Counted from the first letter of the stretch, positions 1-16,842 are shown. The stretch is 64,000 bases of DNA from Falsirhodobacter algicola (GCF_018279165.1 NZ_CP047289.1:1991001-2055000), one strand, 5' to 3'. Notes: generated by a model not told the origin, from the letters alone. Numbers and translations: made by a program.

Positions 1-3000
1 GGGCATCACCGAGATCCCGGTCCTCGACATCGACGGCGTCAATGTCGGCCCCTACATCCGCAACACGATGGCGGCGGACAAGAACATGAACCGCGACAGC
101 GCGCTCATGGACATCTACCGCGTCATGCGTCCGGGCGAACCGCCCACCGTCGAAGCCGCCTCGAACCTGTTCGAGACGCTGTTCTTCGACGCCGAGCGTT
201 ACGATCTTTCCGCGGTGGGCCGCGTGAAGATGAACATGCGCCTGAACCTCGACAAGCCGGACACGCAGCGGACGCTGGACCGCGACGACATCATCTCCTG
301 CATCAAGGCGCTGACGGAACTGCGCGACGGCAAGGGTGAGATCGACGACATCGACCACCTCGGCAACCGCCGCGTCCGTTCGGTCGGCGAGCTGATGGAG
401 AACCAGTACCGCGTCGGGCTGCTCCGGATGGAGCGCGCGATCAAGGAACGCATGTCCTCGGTCGAGATCGACACGATCATGCCGCAGGATCTGATCAACG
501 CGAAGCCCGCGGCAGCGGCGGTGCGTGAATTCTTCGGCTCCTCGCAGCTGTCGCAGTTCATGGACCAAACGAACCCGCTGTCGGAAGTGACGCACAAGCG
601 GCGTCTGTCGGCGCTCGGGCCGGGGGGTCTGACGCGGGAGCGTGCGGGCTTCGAGGTTCGCGACGTTCACCCGACTCACTATGGCCGGATGTGCCCGATC
701 GAGACGCCCGAAGGTCAGAACATCGGTCTGATCAACTCGCTGGCCACCTTCGCGCGGGTGAACAAGTACGGCTTCATCGAAACGCCCTACCGCAAGGTGG
801 TGGACGGCCAAGTCACCGACGAGGTGGTCTACATCTCCGCGACCGAGGAGATGCGCCACACCGTCGCGCAGGCCAACGCCACGATCGACGCCGATGGCCG
901 CTTCACCAGCGATCTCATCTCCACCCGCCGCGCGGGCGAGTTCATGCTGAACCCGCCGGAGGCCGTGGACCTGATCGACGTGTCGCCGAAACAGCTGGTC
1001 TCGGTTGCGGCCTCGCTGATTCCGTTCCTCGAAAACGACGACGCCAACCGTGCTCTGATGGGTTCGAACATGCAGCGTCAGGCGGTTCCGCTGCTGCAGT
1101 CGGACGCTCCCTTCGTCGGCACGGGGATCGAGGCGGTCGTCGCCCGCGATTCCGGTGCGGCCATCATGGCCCGCCGCGCCGGTGTGATCGACCAAGTGGA
1201 CGCGACCCGTATCGTCGTCCGCGCGACCGAGATGCTGGAGCCGGGCGAGCCGGGCGTGGACATCTACCGTCTGCGCAAGTTCAAACGCTCGAACCAGTCG
1301 TCCTGCATCAACCAGCGTCCGCTGGTGAAGGTGGGCGAACAGGTGGTGCGCGGTCAGGTCGTCGCCGACGGCCCGAACACCGACATGGGCGAACTGGCCC
1401 TCGGCCGGAACGTGATCGTCGCGTTCATGCCGTGGAACGGTTACAACTACGAGGACTCGATCCTGATCTCGGAGCGCATCCTGAAGGATGACGTCTTCAC
1501 CTCGATCCACATCGAGGAATACGAGGTCGCGGCCCGCGATACCAAGCTCGGGCCGGAAGAGATCACGCGCGACATCCCGAACGTCGGCGAGGAAGCCCTG
1601 CGCAACCTCGACGAGGCCGGCATCGTCTATATCGGCGCCGAAGTGCAGCCGGGCGACATTCTGGTCGGCAAGATCACCCCGAAGGGCGAAAGCCCGATGA
1701 CGCCGGAGGAGAAACTGCTCCGCGCCATCTTCGGTGAGAAGGCTTCGGACGTGCGCGACACCTCGCTGCGTCTGCCCCCGGGCGCCTATGGCACGATCGT
1801 CGAGGTCCGCGTCTTCAACCGTCACGGTGTGGACAAGGACGAACGCGCGCTGCAGATCGAGCGCGAGGAAGTGGAACGTCTGTCGCGCGACCGCGACGAC
1901 GAACTCGCGATCCTCGACCGCAACATCTACTCGCGTCTGCGCACGCTGCTGCTGGGCAAGACCGCGGTGAAGGGTCCGAAGGGCATCAAGTCCGGCTCGA
2001 CCATCGACGCGGATCTGCTGGGCACGCTGTCCAAGGGGCAGTGGTGGCAGCTGGCCGTGGCCGAGGAATCCGAAGCCAAGGACATCGAAGCCCTGCACGA
2101 GCAGTACGAGGCCCAGAAGCGCCAGCTCGACCACCGGTTCGAGGACAAGGTGGAGAAGGTGCGTCGCGGCGACGATCTGCCTCCGGGCGTGATGAAGATG
2201 GTCAAGGTCTTCGTGGCGGTGAAGCGCAAGCTGCAACCGGGCGATAAGATGGCCGGTCGTCACGGCAACAAGGGCGTCATCTCCAAGGTCGTGCCGGTGG
2301 AGGACATGCCGTTCCTCGCCGACGGGACCGCGGTCGATCTCGTGCTGAACCCGCTGGGCGTGCCGTCGCGGATGAACGTCGGACAGATCCTTGAAACCCA
2401 CATGGGTTGGGCCGCGCGCGGTCTCGGGATCAAGATCGACGAGGCGCTGCAGGAATACCGCCGCAAGGGCGACCTGACCCCGGTCAAGGAAGCCATGCGT
2501 CTGGCCTATGGCGACGAGACCTACGAGGCGGCCTTCGGCGAACGCGACGACGACGACATCCTCGAGATGGCGGGCACCGTGACCAAGGGCGTTCCGATTG
2601 CGACCCCGGTGTTCGACGGCGCCAAGGAGCCGGATGTGAACGACGCGCTGCGCCGTGCGGGCTTCAACGAAAGCGGTCAGTCGATCGTCTTCGATGGCCG
2701 CAGCGGGGAGCAGTTCGCCCGTCCCGTCACGGTCGGTGTGAAGTACATGCTGAAGCTTCACCACTTGGTGGACGACAAGCTGCACGCCCGTTCGACCGGT
2801 CCGTACTCGCTCGTCACGCAGCAGCCGCTGGGTGGTAAGGCGCAGTTCGGTGGTCAGCGTCTGGGGGAGATGGAGGTCTGGGCTCTGGAAGCTTATGGCG
2901 CCGCCTACACCCTGCAGGAGATGCTGACGGTGAAATCGGACGACGTCGCCGGACGGACGAAGATGTACGAGAGCATCGTCAAGGGCGAGGACAACTTCGA

Positions 3001-3091
3001 AGCCGGCGTGCCGGAATCGTTCAACGTTCTCGTCAAGGAGGTCCGCGGCCTGGGCCTCAACATGGAACTCCTGGATTCGGAGGAAGAGTGA
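1..3091 (+). CDS. rpoB: RNA polymerase subunit beta (5' truncated by window)
   Basis: Catalytic beta subunit of RNA polymerase. The frame is open from base 2, before the first ATG at 68, so the real start lies upstream and about 1029 residues are visible. The rifampicin pocket is at 536-620 with the wild-type Asp (codon 563), His (593) and Ser (608) that match E. coli D516, H526 and S531. The later beta landmarks are present: the [12 protein letters not shown] loop near 2240 and the C-terminal [19 protein letters not shown] clamp segment near 2850. It lies 47 bp before rpoC, as in nearly all bacteria, so co-transcription is expected. No frameshift or unusual insertion is visible. Confidence 0.98.
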   Translation, partial: GITEIPVLDIDGVNVGPYIRNTMAADKNMNRDSALMDIYRVMRPGEPPTVEAASNLFETLFFDAERYDLSAVGRVKMNMRLNLDKPDTQRTLDRDDIISCIKALTELRDGKGEIDDIDHLGNRRVRSVGELMENQYRVGLLRMERAIKERMSSVEIDTIMPQDLINAKPAAAAVREFFGSSQLSQFMDQTNPLSEVTHKRRLSALGPGGLTRERAGFEVRDVHPTHYGRMCPIETPEGQNIGLINSLATFARVNKYGFIETPYRKVVDGQVTDEVVYISATEEMRHTVAQANATIDADGRFTSDLISTRRAGEFMLNPPEAVDLIDVSPKQLVSVAASLIPFLENDDANRALMGSNMQRQAVPLLQSDAPFVGTGIEAVVARDSGAAIMARRAGVIDQVDATRIVVRATEMLEPGEPGVDIYRLRKFKRSNQSSCINQRPLVKVGEQVVRGQVVADGPNTDMGELALGRNVIVAFMPWNGYNYEDSILISERILKDDVFTSIHIEEYEVAARDTKLGPEEITRDIPNVGEEALRNLDEAGIVYIGAEVQPGDILVGKITPKGESPMTPEEKLLRAIFGEKASDVRDTSLRLPPGAYGTIVEVRVFNRHGVDKDERALQIEREEVERLSRDRDDELAILDRNIYSRLRTLLLGKTAVKGPKGIKSGSTIDADLLGTLSKGQWWQLAVAEESEAKDIEALHEQYEAQKRQLDHRFEDKVEKVRRGDDLPPGVMKMVKVFVAVKRKLQPGDKMAGRHGNKGVISKVVPVEDMPFLADGTAVDLVLNPLGVPSRMNVGQILETHMGWAARGLGIKIDEALQEYRRKGDLTPVKEAMRLAYGDETYEAAFGERDDDDILEMAGTVTKGVPIATPVFDGAKEPDVNDALRRAGFNESGQSIVFDGRSGEQFARPVTVGVKYMLKLHHLVDDKLHARSTGPYSLVTQQPLGGKAQFGGQRLGEMEVWALEAYGAAYTLQEMLTVKSDDVAGRTKMYESIVKGEDNFEAGVPESFNVLVKEVRGLGLNMELLDSEEE

Positions 3092-3106
3092 GGGCGGTCT
3101 CCGCCC
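3092..3106 (+). other. short hairpin in rpoB-rpoC gap
   Basis: Directly after the rpoB stop, GGGCGG (3092-3097) pairs with CCGCCC (3101-3106) across a TCT loop. There is no U-run, so it is more likely an RNA-processing or stability element than a terminator. An AAGGAC ribosome binding site for rpoC follows at about 3127. Confidence 0.4.
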
Positions 3107-3138
3107 CACTCACCCCATCCCTGTTTTAAGGACACAAG

Positions 3139-7338
<4,200 letters not shown>

Positions 7339-7345
7339 TCTTGCA

Positions 7346-7367
7346 AAGGGCCCCCTCGGGGGCCCTT
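7346..7367 (+). terminator. likely rpoBC terminator
   Basis: Eight bases after the rpoC stop, AAGGGCCCC (7346-7354) pairs with GGGGCCCTT (7359-7367) around a 4-base loop, nine base pairs in all. The tail is CCGCATC rather than a U-run, so intrinsic termination may be partial. The promoter for the next operon follows at once, which fits an operon boundary. Confidence 0.6.
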
Positions 7368-7382
7368 CCGCATCTGGCCGCG

Positions 7383-7411
7383 TTGACAAGGCGGGTGATC
7401 CCCCGTATACG
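7383..7411 (+). promoter_or_regulatory. sigma70-type promoter of the str operon
   Basis: A perfect -35 TTGACA (7383-7388) is followed by a 17-bp spacer and TATACG (7406-7411). Transcription would start near 7418, leaving a leader of about 205 nt before rpsL. This is the best promoter match I see in the window and explains separate expression of rpsL-rpsG-fusA-tuf from rpoBC. Confidence 0.75.
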
Positions 7412-7504
7412 CGCGATACTGAATTGCGGGTTCGCCCGCCGCGACGACCTCCGGGTTTCGAAGTGATCATGATCCGGGCCATGCCCCGATCCTCTGGAAT
7501 TCCA

Positions 7505-7557
7505 CCGCGCCATCCCATCGCGGGATGGAGGCGGTTTTGGCGTTTTATCAGAACGCC
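7505..7557 (+). promoter_or_regulatory. structured rpsL leader with terminator-like hairpin
   Basis: In the str leader, ACCGC (7505-7509) and CCATCCC (7511-7517) pair with GGGATGG (7523-7529) and GCGGT (7532-7536). This gives a 12-bp stem with a small bulge, followed by TTTGG. A second hairpin GCGTT/AACGC (7541-7557) follows directly. The arrangement could attenuate or mark translational feedback, but only the pairing is seen; function is inferred. Confidence 0.4.
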
Positions 7558-7623
7558 CTGAACTGGCGCCCCCCGACAGGATCCGGGCAGGCGTTTACGC
7601 AACAGGAAGCAACGGGGAACCGA

Positions 7624-7995
7624 ATGCCGACGATCCAACAGCTCATCCGCAAACCGCGGGAGCCGAAGAAGAACCGCTCCAAGTCCCAGCACTTGGAATC
7701 GTGCCCGCAGAAGCGTGGTGTGTGCACCCGCGTCTACACCACGACGCCGAAGAAACCGAACTCCGCTATGCGGAAGGTTGCGAAAGTCCGTCTCACCAAC
7801 GGGTTCGAGGTGATTTCGTACATCCCGGGCGAGAAGCACAACCTGCAAGAGCACTCCGTCGTGCTCATCCGCGGCGGCCGGGTCAAAGACCTTCCGGGCG
7901 TGCGCTACCACATCCTGCGCGGCGTGCTGGACACGCAAGGCGTCAAAGATCGTCGTCAACGCCGTTCGAAATACGGCGCGAAACGTCCGAAGTGA
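7624..7995 (+). CDS. rpsL: 30S ribosomal protein S12
   Basis: Decoding-centre protein of the small subunit, 123 residues, the family's usual length. The start at 7624 gives the standard N-terminus [13 protein letters not shown]; an in-frame ATG at 7525 would add 33 unrelated residues that lie in the leader. The streptomycin positions are wild type: Lys43 in TTTPKKPNS and Lys88 in GRVKDLPG. First gene of the str operon, 11 bp before rpsG. Confidence 0.98.
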   Translation: MPTIQQLIRKPREPKKNRSKSQHLESCPQKRGVCTRVYTTTPKKPNSAMRKVAKVRLTNGFEVISYIPGEKHNLQEHSVVLIRGGRVKDLPGVRYHILRGVLDTQGVKDRRQRRSKYGAKRPK

Positions 7996-8006
7996 GGTTC
8001 TGAGAG

Positions 8007-8477
8007 ATGTCCCGTCGTCACGCCGCCGAGAAGCGCGAAATCCTGCCCGACGCCAAGTTTGGTGATCGGGTTCTGACCAAGTTCATGAACAACCTGATGA
8101 TCGACGGCAAAAAATCCGTCGCCGAATCGATCGTCTACAACGCGCTGGACCGCGTTCAGGCCCGCCTGAAGCGCGAGCCGGTCGAAGCGTTCCACGAAGC
8201 GCTGGACAATGTGAAGCCGTCCGTCGAGGTGCGTTCGCGCCGCGTCGGTGGTGCCACGTATCAGGTCCCGGTCGAGGTCCGTCTGGAGCGTCGCGAAGCC
8301 CTCGCGATCCGCTGGCTGATCACCGCCGCCCGTAAGCGCAACGAGAACACCATGGAAGAGCGTCTGGCCGCCGAGCTTTCGGATGCCGTGAACAACCGTG
8401 GTACCGCTGTCAAGAAGCGCGAAGACACCCACAAGATGGCCGACGCCAACAAGGCGTTCAGCCATTATCGCTGGTAA
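8007..8477 (+). CDS. rpsG: 30S ribosomal protein S7
   Basis: Primary 16S rRNA binder that nucleates assembly of the 30S head and lines the E site. 156 residues, matching the bacterial family, with the N-terminal [12 protein letters not shown] and the conserved [12 protein letters not shown] strand near residue 80. A GAGAG ribosome binding site precedes the ATG. In enterobacteria the S12-S7 gap carries S7 feedback; here it is only 11 bp, so such control would have to use other sequence. Followed by fusA after 24 bp. Confidence 0.98.
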   Translation: MSRRHAAEKREILPDAKFGDRVLTKFMNNLMIDGKKSVAESIVYNALDRVQARLKREPVEAFHEALDNVKPSVEVRSRRVGGATYQVPVEVRLERREALAIRWLITAARKRNENTMEERLAAELSDAVNNRGTAVKKREDTHKMADANKAFSHYRW

Positions 8478-8501
8478 CCCATCAGCCTGAGGACCGAACC
8501 A

Positions 8502-10625
<2,124 letters not shown>

Positions 10626-10632
10626 TCGGAGC

Positions 10633-10650
10633 GGCGGGGGAAACCCCGCC
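10633..10650 (+). other. GAAA-loop hairpin between fusA and tuf
   Basis: GGCGGGG (10633-10639) pairs with CCCCGCC (10644-10650) around a GAAA tetraloop, eight bases after the fusA stop. The tail CTTCCATTG has no clear U-run. It may stop part of the transcripts or block 3' decay so that tuf and fusA levels can differ. Confidence 0.45.
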
Positions 10651-10668
10651 CTTCCATTGTGTCGGGTG

Positions 10669-10697
10669 TTGCAGTCGCAGCACCGTTCCTGTAGTGC
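10669..10697 (+). promoter_or_regulatory. possible internal promoter for tuf
   Basis: TTGCAG (10669-10674), 17-bp spacer, TAGTGC (10692-10697), about 40 bp before the tuf start. The -10 is weak. EF-Tu is needed in large excess over EF-G, which makes an extra promoter plausible, but the match alone is poor. Confidence 0.3.
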
Positions 10698-10742
10698 GGG
10701 GCCTTCCCCGCCGCTGCGGAATCGAATCAAGAGGAAGCCACG

Positions 10743-11918
<1,176 letters not shown>

Positions 11919-11941
11919 TTCAACCGCACCGGAAGAGGGGG

Positions 11942-11982
11942 CGGGGCCTTTGGGCCCCGTCTTCCCGCCGGGCCCCAAAGGG
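11942..11982 (+). promoter_or_regulatory. tuf-rpsJ gap: hairpin with an overlapping alternative pairing
   Basis: CGGGGCC (11942-11948) pairs with GGCCCCG (11953-11959) around TTTG to form a 7-bp hairpin, followed by TCTTCCC. The downstream GGCCCCAAAGGGC (11971-11983), which holds the AAAGGG ribosome binding site of rpsJ, is nearly complementary to 11947-11957. Two exclusive folds are therefore possible, one sequestering the rpsJ start region. Function is inferred. Confidence 0.4.
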
Positions 11983-11990
11983 CATGTAAA

Positions 11991-12299
11991 ATGCAAGGTC
12001 AGACCATCCGCATCAGGCTGAAAGCCTTCGATTACCGGGTGCTGGATTCCAGCACGCAGGAAATCGTGTCGACAGCCAAACGGACCGGCGCACAAGTGCG
12101 CGGCCCGATCCCGCTGCCGAACAAAATCGAGAAATTCACGGTTCTCCGTGGTCCGCACATCGACAAGAAGTCGCGCGACCAGTGGGAAATCCGTACGCAT
12201 AAGCGTCTTCTCGACATCGTTGATCCGACTCCGCAGACCGTGGACGCGCTCATGAAGCTCGACCTCGCCGCCGGCGTTGACGTCGAAATCAAGGTGTAA
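11991..12299 (+). CDS. rpsJ: 30S ribosomal protein S10
   Basis: Small-subunit head protein, also the NusE partner of NusB in transcription antitermination. 102 residues, normal length. The conserved loop [20 protein letters not shown] and the C-terminal motif [23 protein letters not shown] are present. AAAGGG at 11977-11982 lies 8 bp before the ATG. It heads the S10 cluster and is 12 bp from rplC. Confidence 0.98.
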   Translation: MQGQTIRIRLKAFDYRVLDSSTQEIVSTAKRTGAQVRGPIPLPNKIEKFTVLRGPHIDKKSRDQWEIRTHKRLLDIVDPTPQTVDALMKLDLAAGVDVEIKV

Positions 12300-12311
12300 G
12301 GGGTAGTACTC

Positions 12312-13154
12312 ATGCGCTCTGGAATCATTGCTAAGAAGCTGGGCATGACCCGGCTGTTCATGGAAGACGGTCGCCAAGTTCCGGTGACGGTCCTCCAACT
12401 CGACACGCTTCAGGTCGTCGCGCAGCGCACGGTCGAGAAGGATGGCTATTCGGCCGTTCAGCTCGGTGCCGGCACCGCGAAAGCCAAGCGGACCTCGGCA
12501 GCGCAGCGCGGCCACTTCGCCAAGGCGAATGTGGAACCGAAGCGCAAGATCGCGGAATTCCGCGTCTCGCCCGAAAACCTGATCAATGTCGGCGAAGAAA
12601 TCGTCGCGGACCATTACTTCGCGGGTCAGTTCGTCGACGTGGCGGGCACCTCGATCGGTAAAGGTTTTGCCGGTGCGATGAAGCGTCACAACTTCGGCGG
12701 TCTTCGCGCCTCGCACGGTGTGTCGATCTCGCACCGTTCGCACGGCTCCACGGGCCAGTGCCAAGATCCGGGCAAGGTCTTCAAAGGCAAGAAAATGGCC
12801 GGTCACCTCGGTGCCGTCCGTGTCACCACGCAGAACCTGCAGGTCGTCAAGACCGACAGCGAGCGCGGCTTGATCATGATCAAAGGCGCGGTCCCCGGTT
12901 CGAAGGGTGGCTGGGTCACCGTCAAGGATGCCGTCAAGAAGCCGGTTCCCGACAACGTGATCCTGCCGGCCGCTCTGCGTTCGGCTGCCGAAGCTGCGCA
13001 CCGCGCCGCTGAAGAAGCCGCTGCTGCCGCTGCCGCCGAGGAAGAAGCCGCTCGCGCCGCTGCCGCTGCTGAAGCTGCCGCCGCCGAAGAGGCTGCGCTG
13101 GCCGAAGCCGATGCTGCGACCACCGATGCCTCCGACGAAGGAGAAGCGAAATGA
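12312..13154 (+). CDS. rplC: 50S ribosomal protein L3 with long Ala/Glu-rich C-terminal tail
   Basis: Early-assembly 23S rRNA binder close to the peptidyl transferase centre. The L3 core runs from [16 protein letters not shown] to about residue 219 and includes the [26 protein letters not shown] loop region near residues 138-163 in two parts, with the Gln that PrmB methylates in enterobacteria. Residues 220-280 are an extra tail made almost only of Ala and Glu with a few Arg, ending in an acidic segment. E. coli L3 has 209 residues and no such tail. The stop overlaps the rplD start by 4 bp (ATGA), implying translational coupling. Confidence 0.97.
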   Translation: MRSGIIAKKLGMTRLFMEDGRQVPVTVLQLDTLQVVAQRTVEKDGYSAVQLGAGTAKAKRTSAAQRGHFAKANVEPKRKIAEFRVSPENLINVGEEIVADHYFAGQFVDVAGTSIGKGFAGAMKRHNFGGLRASHGVSISHRSHGSTGQCQDPGKVFKGKKMAGHLGAVRVTTQNLQVVKTDSERGLIMIKGAVPGSKGGWVTVKDAVKKPVPDNVILPAALRSAAEAAHRAAEEAAAAAAAEEEAARAAAAAEAAAAEEAALAEADAATTDASDEGEAK

Positions 13155-13771
13155 AACTCGACGTCATCAAGCTTGACGCCGGCAAGGCGGGGTCGATCGA
13201 CCTCGCGGATGAGGTCTTCGGCCTCGAGCCGCGCGCCGACATCCTGCACCGCGTCGTCCGCTGGCAGCGCGCGAAGGCTCAGCAGGGCACCCACTCGGTG
13301 CTCGGCAAGTCCGACGTGTCCTACTCGACCAAGAAGATCTATCGCCAGAAAGGCACCGGCGGCGCACGTCACGGTTCCAAGAAGGCGCCGACCTTCCGTC
13401 ACGGTGGTGTGTACAAGGGCCCGACGCCCCGCAGCCACGCCCACGAGCTGCCCAAGAAGTTCCGTGCCCTCGGCCTGAAGCATGCGCTTTCGGCCAAAGC
13501 GGCAACGGGCGATCTGATCGTGCTCGAGGACCTGAACCTTGCCGAAGCCAAGACGGCCTTCCTCGCGAAGGCGGTCAAGGAACTCGGCTGGAAGCGTGTC
13601 CTGATCATCGACGGCGCCGACGTGAACGAGAACTTCGCCACGGCCGCCCGCAACCTCGAAGGCGTGGACATCCTGCCGACGATGGGCGCGAACGTCTATG
13701 ACATCCTGAAGCGTGACACCCTGGTGATCACGAAGGCCGGTGTCGAAGCCCTGGAGGCTCGCCTGAAATGA
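13151..13771 (+). CDS. rplD: 50S ribosomal protein L4
   Basis: Large-subunit assembly protein whose extended loop reaches the exit tunnel. In enterobacteria it also represses its own S10 operon. 206 residues, usual length. The loop [20 protein letters not shown] (about residues 63-82) and the C-terminal [16 protein letters not shown] are typical. It overlaps rplC by 4 bp upstream and rplW by 4 bp downstream, so rplC-rplD-rplW are translationally linked. Confidence 0.98.
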   Translation: MKLDVIKLDAGKAGSIDLADEVFGLEPRADILHRVVRWQRAKAQQGTHSVLGKSDVSYSTKKIYRQKGTGGARHGSKKAPTFRHGGVYKGPTPRSHAHELPKKFRALGLKHALSAKAATGDLIVLEDLNLAEAKTAFLAKAVKELGWKRVLIIDGADVNENFATAARNLEGVDILPTMGANVYDILKRDTLVITKAGVEALEARLK

Positions 13772-14064
13772 GCGTGAAACCCGAACTCTACGACGTGATC
13801 AAGAAGCCGATCATCACCGAGAAGGCGACCCTCGCCTCCGAGGCGAACGCGGTTGTCTTCGAAGTTCGCAAGGACGCGACCAAGCCGCTGATCAAAGAAG
13901 CCGTGGAAGCGGTGTTCGGCGTGAAGGTCAAGGCCGTGAACACGACGATCCTCAAAGGGAAGACCAAGCGGTTCCGCGGTCGTCCCGGCGAACGGAGCGA
14001 CAAGAAGAAAGCCTACGTCACCCTCGAAGAGGGTAACACTATCGACGTCGCGACCGGCCTCTGA
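13768..14064 (+). CDS. rplW: 50S ribosomal protein L23
   Basis: Tunnel-exit protein that docks trigger factor and SRP. 98 residues with the family start [13 protein letters not shown] and the central [22 protein letters not shown]-type stretch ([14 protein letters not shown] at about 48-61). Starts on an ATGA overlap with the rplD stop. A strong hairpin with a U-run follows after 22 bp, so part of the transcript may end here. Confidence 0.98.
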   Translation: MSVKPELYDVIKKPIITEKATLASEANAVVFEVRKDATKPLIKEAVEAVFGVKVKAVNTTILKGKTKRFRGRPGERSDKKKAYVTLEEGNTIDVATGL

Positions 14065-14086
14065 TAGAAGGCGCAACGAATCAAGT

Positions 14087-14118
14087 GGCCCCGGATTCGT
14101 CCGGGGCCTCTGATTTTT
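14087..14118 (+). terminator. UUCG-loop terminator-like hairpin between rplW and rplB
   Basis: GGCCCCGGA (14087-14095) pairs perfectly with TCCGGGGCC (14100-14108) around a TTCG tetraloop, followed by TCTGATTTTT. This has the form of an intrinsic terminator although it sits inside the S10 cluster. It could tune the ratio of upstream to downstream genes or act in processing. Confidence 0.6.
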
Positions 14119-14146
14119 ACGACGGGGATCTTCGGAGCCCTTCACC

Positions 14147-14167
14147 GGACCCCGCCTTTCGGGGTCC
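14147..14167 (+). other. second hairpin upstream of rplB
   Basis: GGACCCCG (14147-14154) pairs with CGGGGTCC (14160-14167) around a 5-base loop, 23 bp before rplB. With the preceding terminator-like stem it gives rplB a structured leader of its own. No clear promoter is visible between the two hairpins. Confidence 0.45.
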
Positions 14168-14190
14168 CAGCTGTACGGAAGACAGGAAAC

Positions 14191-15027
14191 ATGGCACTTA
14201 AGTCGTATAAGCCGACGACGCCTGGCCAGCGTGGGCTGGTTCTGATCGACCGTTCGGAGCTGTGGAAAGGCCGCCCGGTCAAAGCCCTCACCGAGGGTTT
14301 GACCAAGACGGGTGGCCGGAACAACACCGGACGCGTCACGATGTGGCACAAGGGTGGCGGCGCGAAGCGTCTCTACCGCGTCGTCGATTTCAAACGTCGC
14401 AAGTTCGACGTTCCCGCCGTGGTTGAGCGGATCGAGTATGACCCCAACCGTACCGCCTTCATCGCGCTCGTGCGCTACAATGATGGCGAACTGTCCTACA
14501 TCCTCGCGCCGCAGCGTCTCGCTGTCGGTGACACGGTTGTGGCCGGTGCGAAGACGGACGTGAAGCCCGGCAACGCGATGCCCTTCTCGGGCATGCCGAT
14601 CGGTACGATCGTGCACAACGTCGAGATGAAGCCCGGCAAGGGCGGTCAGATCGCACGCGCCGCGGGCACCTACGCCCAGTTCGTCGGCCGTGACGGTGGC
14701 TACGCTCAGATCCGCCTGTCCTCGGGCGAGCTGCGCATGGTGCGTCAGGAGTGCATGGCCACGATCGGCGCCGTGTCGAACGCGGACCACTCGAACCAGA
14801 ACTTCGGTAAGGCCGGCCGTATGCGCCACAAGGGCATCCGCCCGACGGTGCGCGGTGTCGCCATGAACCCGATCGATCACCCGCATGGTGGTGGTGAAGG
14901 TCGGACCTCGGGCGGCCGTCACCCGGTCACGCCGTGGGGCAAGGGCACCAAGGGCAACCGCACCCGCAAGAACAAGACGACGGACAAGTACATTGTTCGC
15001 TCGCGTCACTTGAAGAAAGGGCGTTAA
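14191..15027 (+). CDS. rplB: 50S ribosomal protein L2
   Basis: Primary 23S rRNA binder needed for subunit association and peptidyl transferase activity. 278 residues. The N-terminal [15 protein letters not shown] and the C-terminal [21 protein letters not shown] loop with the invariant His (near residue 230) are intact. GACAGGAAAC precedes the ATG. It follows a 126-bp structured gap after rplW, unusually wide for this cluster, and lies 3 bp before rpsS. Confidence 0.98.
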   Translation: MALKSYKPTTPGQRGLVLIDRSELWKGRPVKALTEGLTKTGGRNNTGRVTMWHKGGGAKRLYRVVDFKRRKFDVPAVVERIEYDPNRTAFIALVRYNDGELSYILAPQRLAVGDTVVAGAKTDVKPGNAMPFSGMPIGTIVHNVEMKPGKGGQIARAAGTYAQFVGRDGGYAQIRLSSGELRMVRQECMATIGAVSNADHSNQNFGKAGRMRHKGIRPTVRGVAMNPIDHPHGGGEGRTSGGRHPVTPWGKGTKGNRTRKNKTTDKYIVRSRHLKKGR

Positions 15028-15030
15028 TCC

Positions 15031-15309
15031 ATGTCGCGTTCCGTCTGGAAAGGCCCGTTCGTCGATGCCTATCTGCTGAAGAAAGCAGAAGCGTCGCGTG
15101 CCTCGGGCAAGAACGAAGTGATCAAGATCTGGTCGCGTCGCTCCACCATCCTGCCGCAGTTCGTCGGTCTGACGTTCGGTGTCTACAACGGCAAGAAACA
15201 CGTCCCGGTCGCCGTGACCGAGGAGATGATCGGCCAGAAGTTCGGTGAATACTCGCCGACGCGGACCTATTACGGTCACGCGGCTGACAAGAAAGCCAAG
15301 AGGAAGTAA
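15031..15309 (+). CDS. rpsS: 30S ribosomal protein S19
   Basis: Head protein of the small subunit that contacts S13 and the A-site finger. 92 residues, the standard length, with [20 protein letters not shown] at the N-terminus and [19 protein letters not shown] at the C-terminus. Three bases separate it from rplB and three from rplV. No anomaly. Confidence 0.98.
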   Translation: MSRSVWKGPFVDAYLLKKAEASRASGKNEVIKIWSRRSTILPQFVGLTFGVYNGKKHVPVAVTEEMIGQKFGEYSPTRTYYGHAADKKAKRK

Positions 15310-15312
15310 GCC

Positions 15313-15693
15313 ATGAGCAAGGAAAAGAATCCGCGCCGCGTGGCCGAAAACGAGGCGATGGCGAAAGCCAAGATGCTGCGCACCTCGCCGCAGAAGCTGA
15401 ACCTCGTGGCGGCTCTGATCCGTGGCAAGAAGGTCGACAAGGCAATCGCCGACCTCACCTTCTCCAAGAAGCGCATCAGCCAAGACGTGCTGAAATGCCT
15501 GCAGTCGGCCATCGCCAACGCCGAGAACAACCACGGCCTGGACGTGGATGAGCTGGTCGTGGCGGAAGCCTATTGCGGCAAGAACATCACGCTGAAGCGT
15601 GGTCGCCCGCGTGCGCGCGGTCGGTTCGGCAAGATCATGAAGCCTTTCAGCGAACTGACCATCAAGGTGCGTCAGAAAGGGGAGACTGCGTAA
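15313..15693 (+). CDS. rplV: 50S ribosomal protein L22
   Basis: Lines the nascent-peptide tunnel; its beta-hairpin with L4 forms the constriction and is a site of macrolide resistance. 126 residues; the family core begins at [20 protein letters not shown] and the hairpin tip region is [19 protein letters not shown] near residues 97-115. No change in the tip length is evident. The stop shares a base with the rpsC start (TAATG). Confidence 0.97.
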   Translation: MSKEKNPRRVAENEAMAKAKMLRTSPQKLNLVAALIRGKKVDKAIADLTFSKKRISQDVLKCLQSAIANAENNHGLDVDELVVAEAYCGKNITLKRGRPRARGRFGKIMKPFSELTIKVRQKGETA

Positions 15694-16406
15694 TGGGTCA
15701 GAAGGTAAACCCCATTGGGATGCGCCTGCAGGTCAACCGTACCTGGGATAGCCGCTGGTATGCGGACTCCAAGGACTACGGCGATCTGCTTCTCGAAGAC
15801 CTGAAGATCCGCGACTTCGTCCACAAGGAAGTGAAGCAAGCCGGCATCTCCAAGGTCATCATCGAGCGTCCGCACAAGAAGTGCCGCGTCACGATCCACG
15901 CTGCCCGTCCCGGTGTCATCATCGGCAAGAAGGGCGCGGACATCGAAGGCCTGCGCAAGAAGCTGACGCAGTTCACCGCGTCCGAGCTGCACCTCAACAT
16001 CGTCGAGGTCCGCAAGCCGGAGCTGGACGCCCAGCTGGTGGCCGAATCGATCGCTCAGCAGATGGAGCGTCGGGTGTCCTTCCGTCGCGCCATGAAGCGC
16101 GGCGTGCAGAACGCCATGCGCATCGGCGCCCTTGGCATCCGTGTGAACGTGTCGGGCCGTCTTGGCGGTGCCGAGATCGCGCGTACGGAGTGGTATCGTG
16201 AAGGTCGCGTGCCGCTGCACACGCTGCGCGCCGACATCGACTATGCCACCGAGGAAGCGATGACGCCCTATGGCATCATCGGCGTGAAGGTGTGGATCTT
16301 CAAAGGCGAGATCCTTGAGCATGACCCGCAGGCGCATGACCGCCGTCAGGCCGAGTCGCAGGAGGGTGCCGCACCGCGTCCCCGCCGCGACCGCGAGCGC
16401 GCGTAA
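15693..16406 (+). CDS. rpsC: 30S ribosomal protein S3
   Basis: mRNA-entry protein of the 30S head with helicase-like activity. 237 residues from the ATG at 15693, giving the family start [13 protein letters not shown]; a longer in-frame start at 15573 lies inside rplV and is rejected. The KH-type domain holds [11 protein letters not shown] near residues 71-81. The C-terminus extends about 20 charged residues beyond the globular core. The one-base overlap with rplV implies coupled translation. Confidence 0.98.
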   Translation: MGQKVNPIGMRLQVNRTWDSRWYADSKDYGDLLLEDLKIRDFVHKEVKQAGISKVIIERPHKKCRVTIHAARPGVIIGKKGADIEGLRKKLTQFTASELHLNIVEVRKPELDAQLVAESIAQQMERRVSFRRAMKRGVQNAMRIGALGIRVNVSGRLGGAEIARTEWYREGRVPLHTLRADIDYATEEAMTPYGIIGVKVWIFKGEILEHDPQAHDRRQAESQEGAAPRPRRDRERA

Positions 16407-16418
16407 GGAGCACGAGAG

Positions 16419-16832
16419 ATGCTGCAACCGAAACGGACTAAGTTCCGCAAACAGCACAAGGGCCGCATTCATGGGGAAGCCAAAGGCGGCTTCCTGCTGA
16501 ACTTCGGCACCTTTGGCCTGAAGGCGACCGAGCCGGAGCGCGTCACGGCGCGCCAGATCGAAGCGGCCCGCCGCGCGATCACCCGCCACATGAAGCGTCA
16601 GGGTCGTGTCTGGATCCGGATCTTCCCGGATGTCCCGGTCACCTCCAAGCCCACCGAGGTTCGGATGGGTAAGGGTAAAGGCTCCGTTGACTTCTGGGCG
16701 GCGAAGGTGAAACCCGGCCGCATGATGTTTGAGATTGACGGCGTACCCGAATCTGTGGCAAGGGAAGCGCTCCGCCTTGGAGCGATGAAACTTCCGGTCA
16801 CCAGCCGGGTCGTCGTTCGCGAGGACTGGTAA
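16419..16832 (+). CDS. rplP: 50S ribosomal protein L16
   Basis: Organises tRNA at the A site and is a late-assembly protein. 137 residues; the start [16 protein letters not shown] and the loop [19 protein letters not shown] (about residues 73-91) are standard, including the Arg that YcfD hydroxylates in E. coli. GGAGCACGAGAG precedes the ATG. A very strong hairpin with a U-run follows the gene. Confidence 0.98.
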   Translation: MLQPKRTKFRKQHKGRIHGEAKGGFLLNFGTFGLKATEPERVTARQIEAARRAITRHMKRQGRVWIRIFPDVPVTSKPTEVRMGKGKGSVDFWAAKVKPGRMMFEIDGVPESVAREALRLGAMKLPVTSRVVVREDW

Positions 16833-16842
16833 GAATTCGCCT

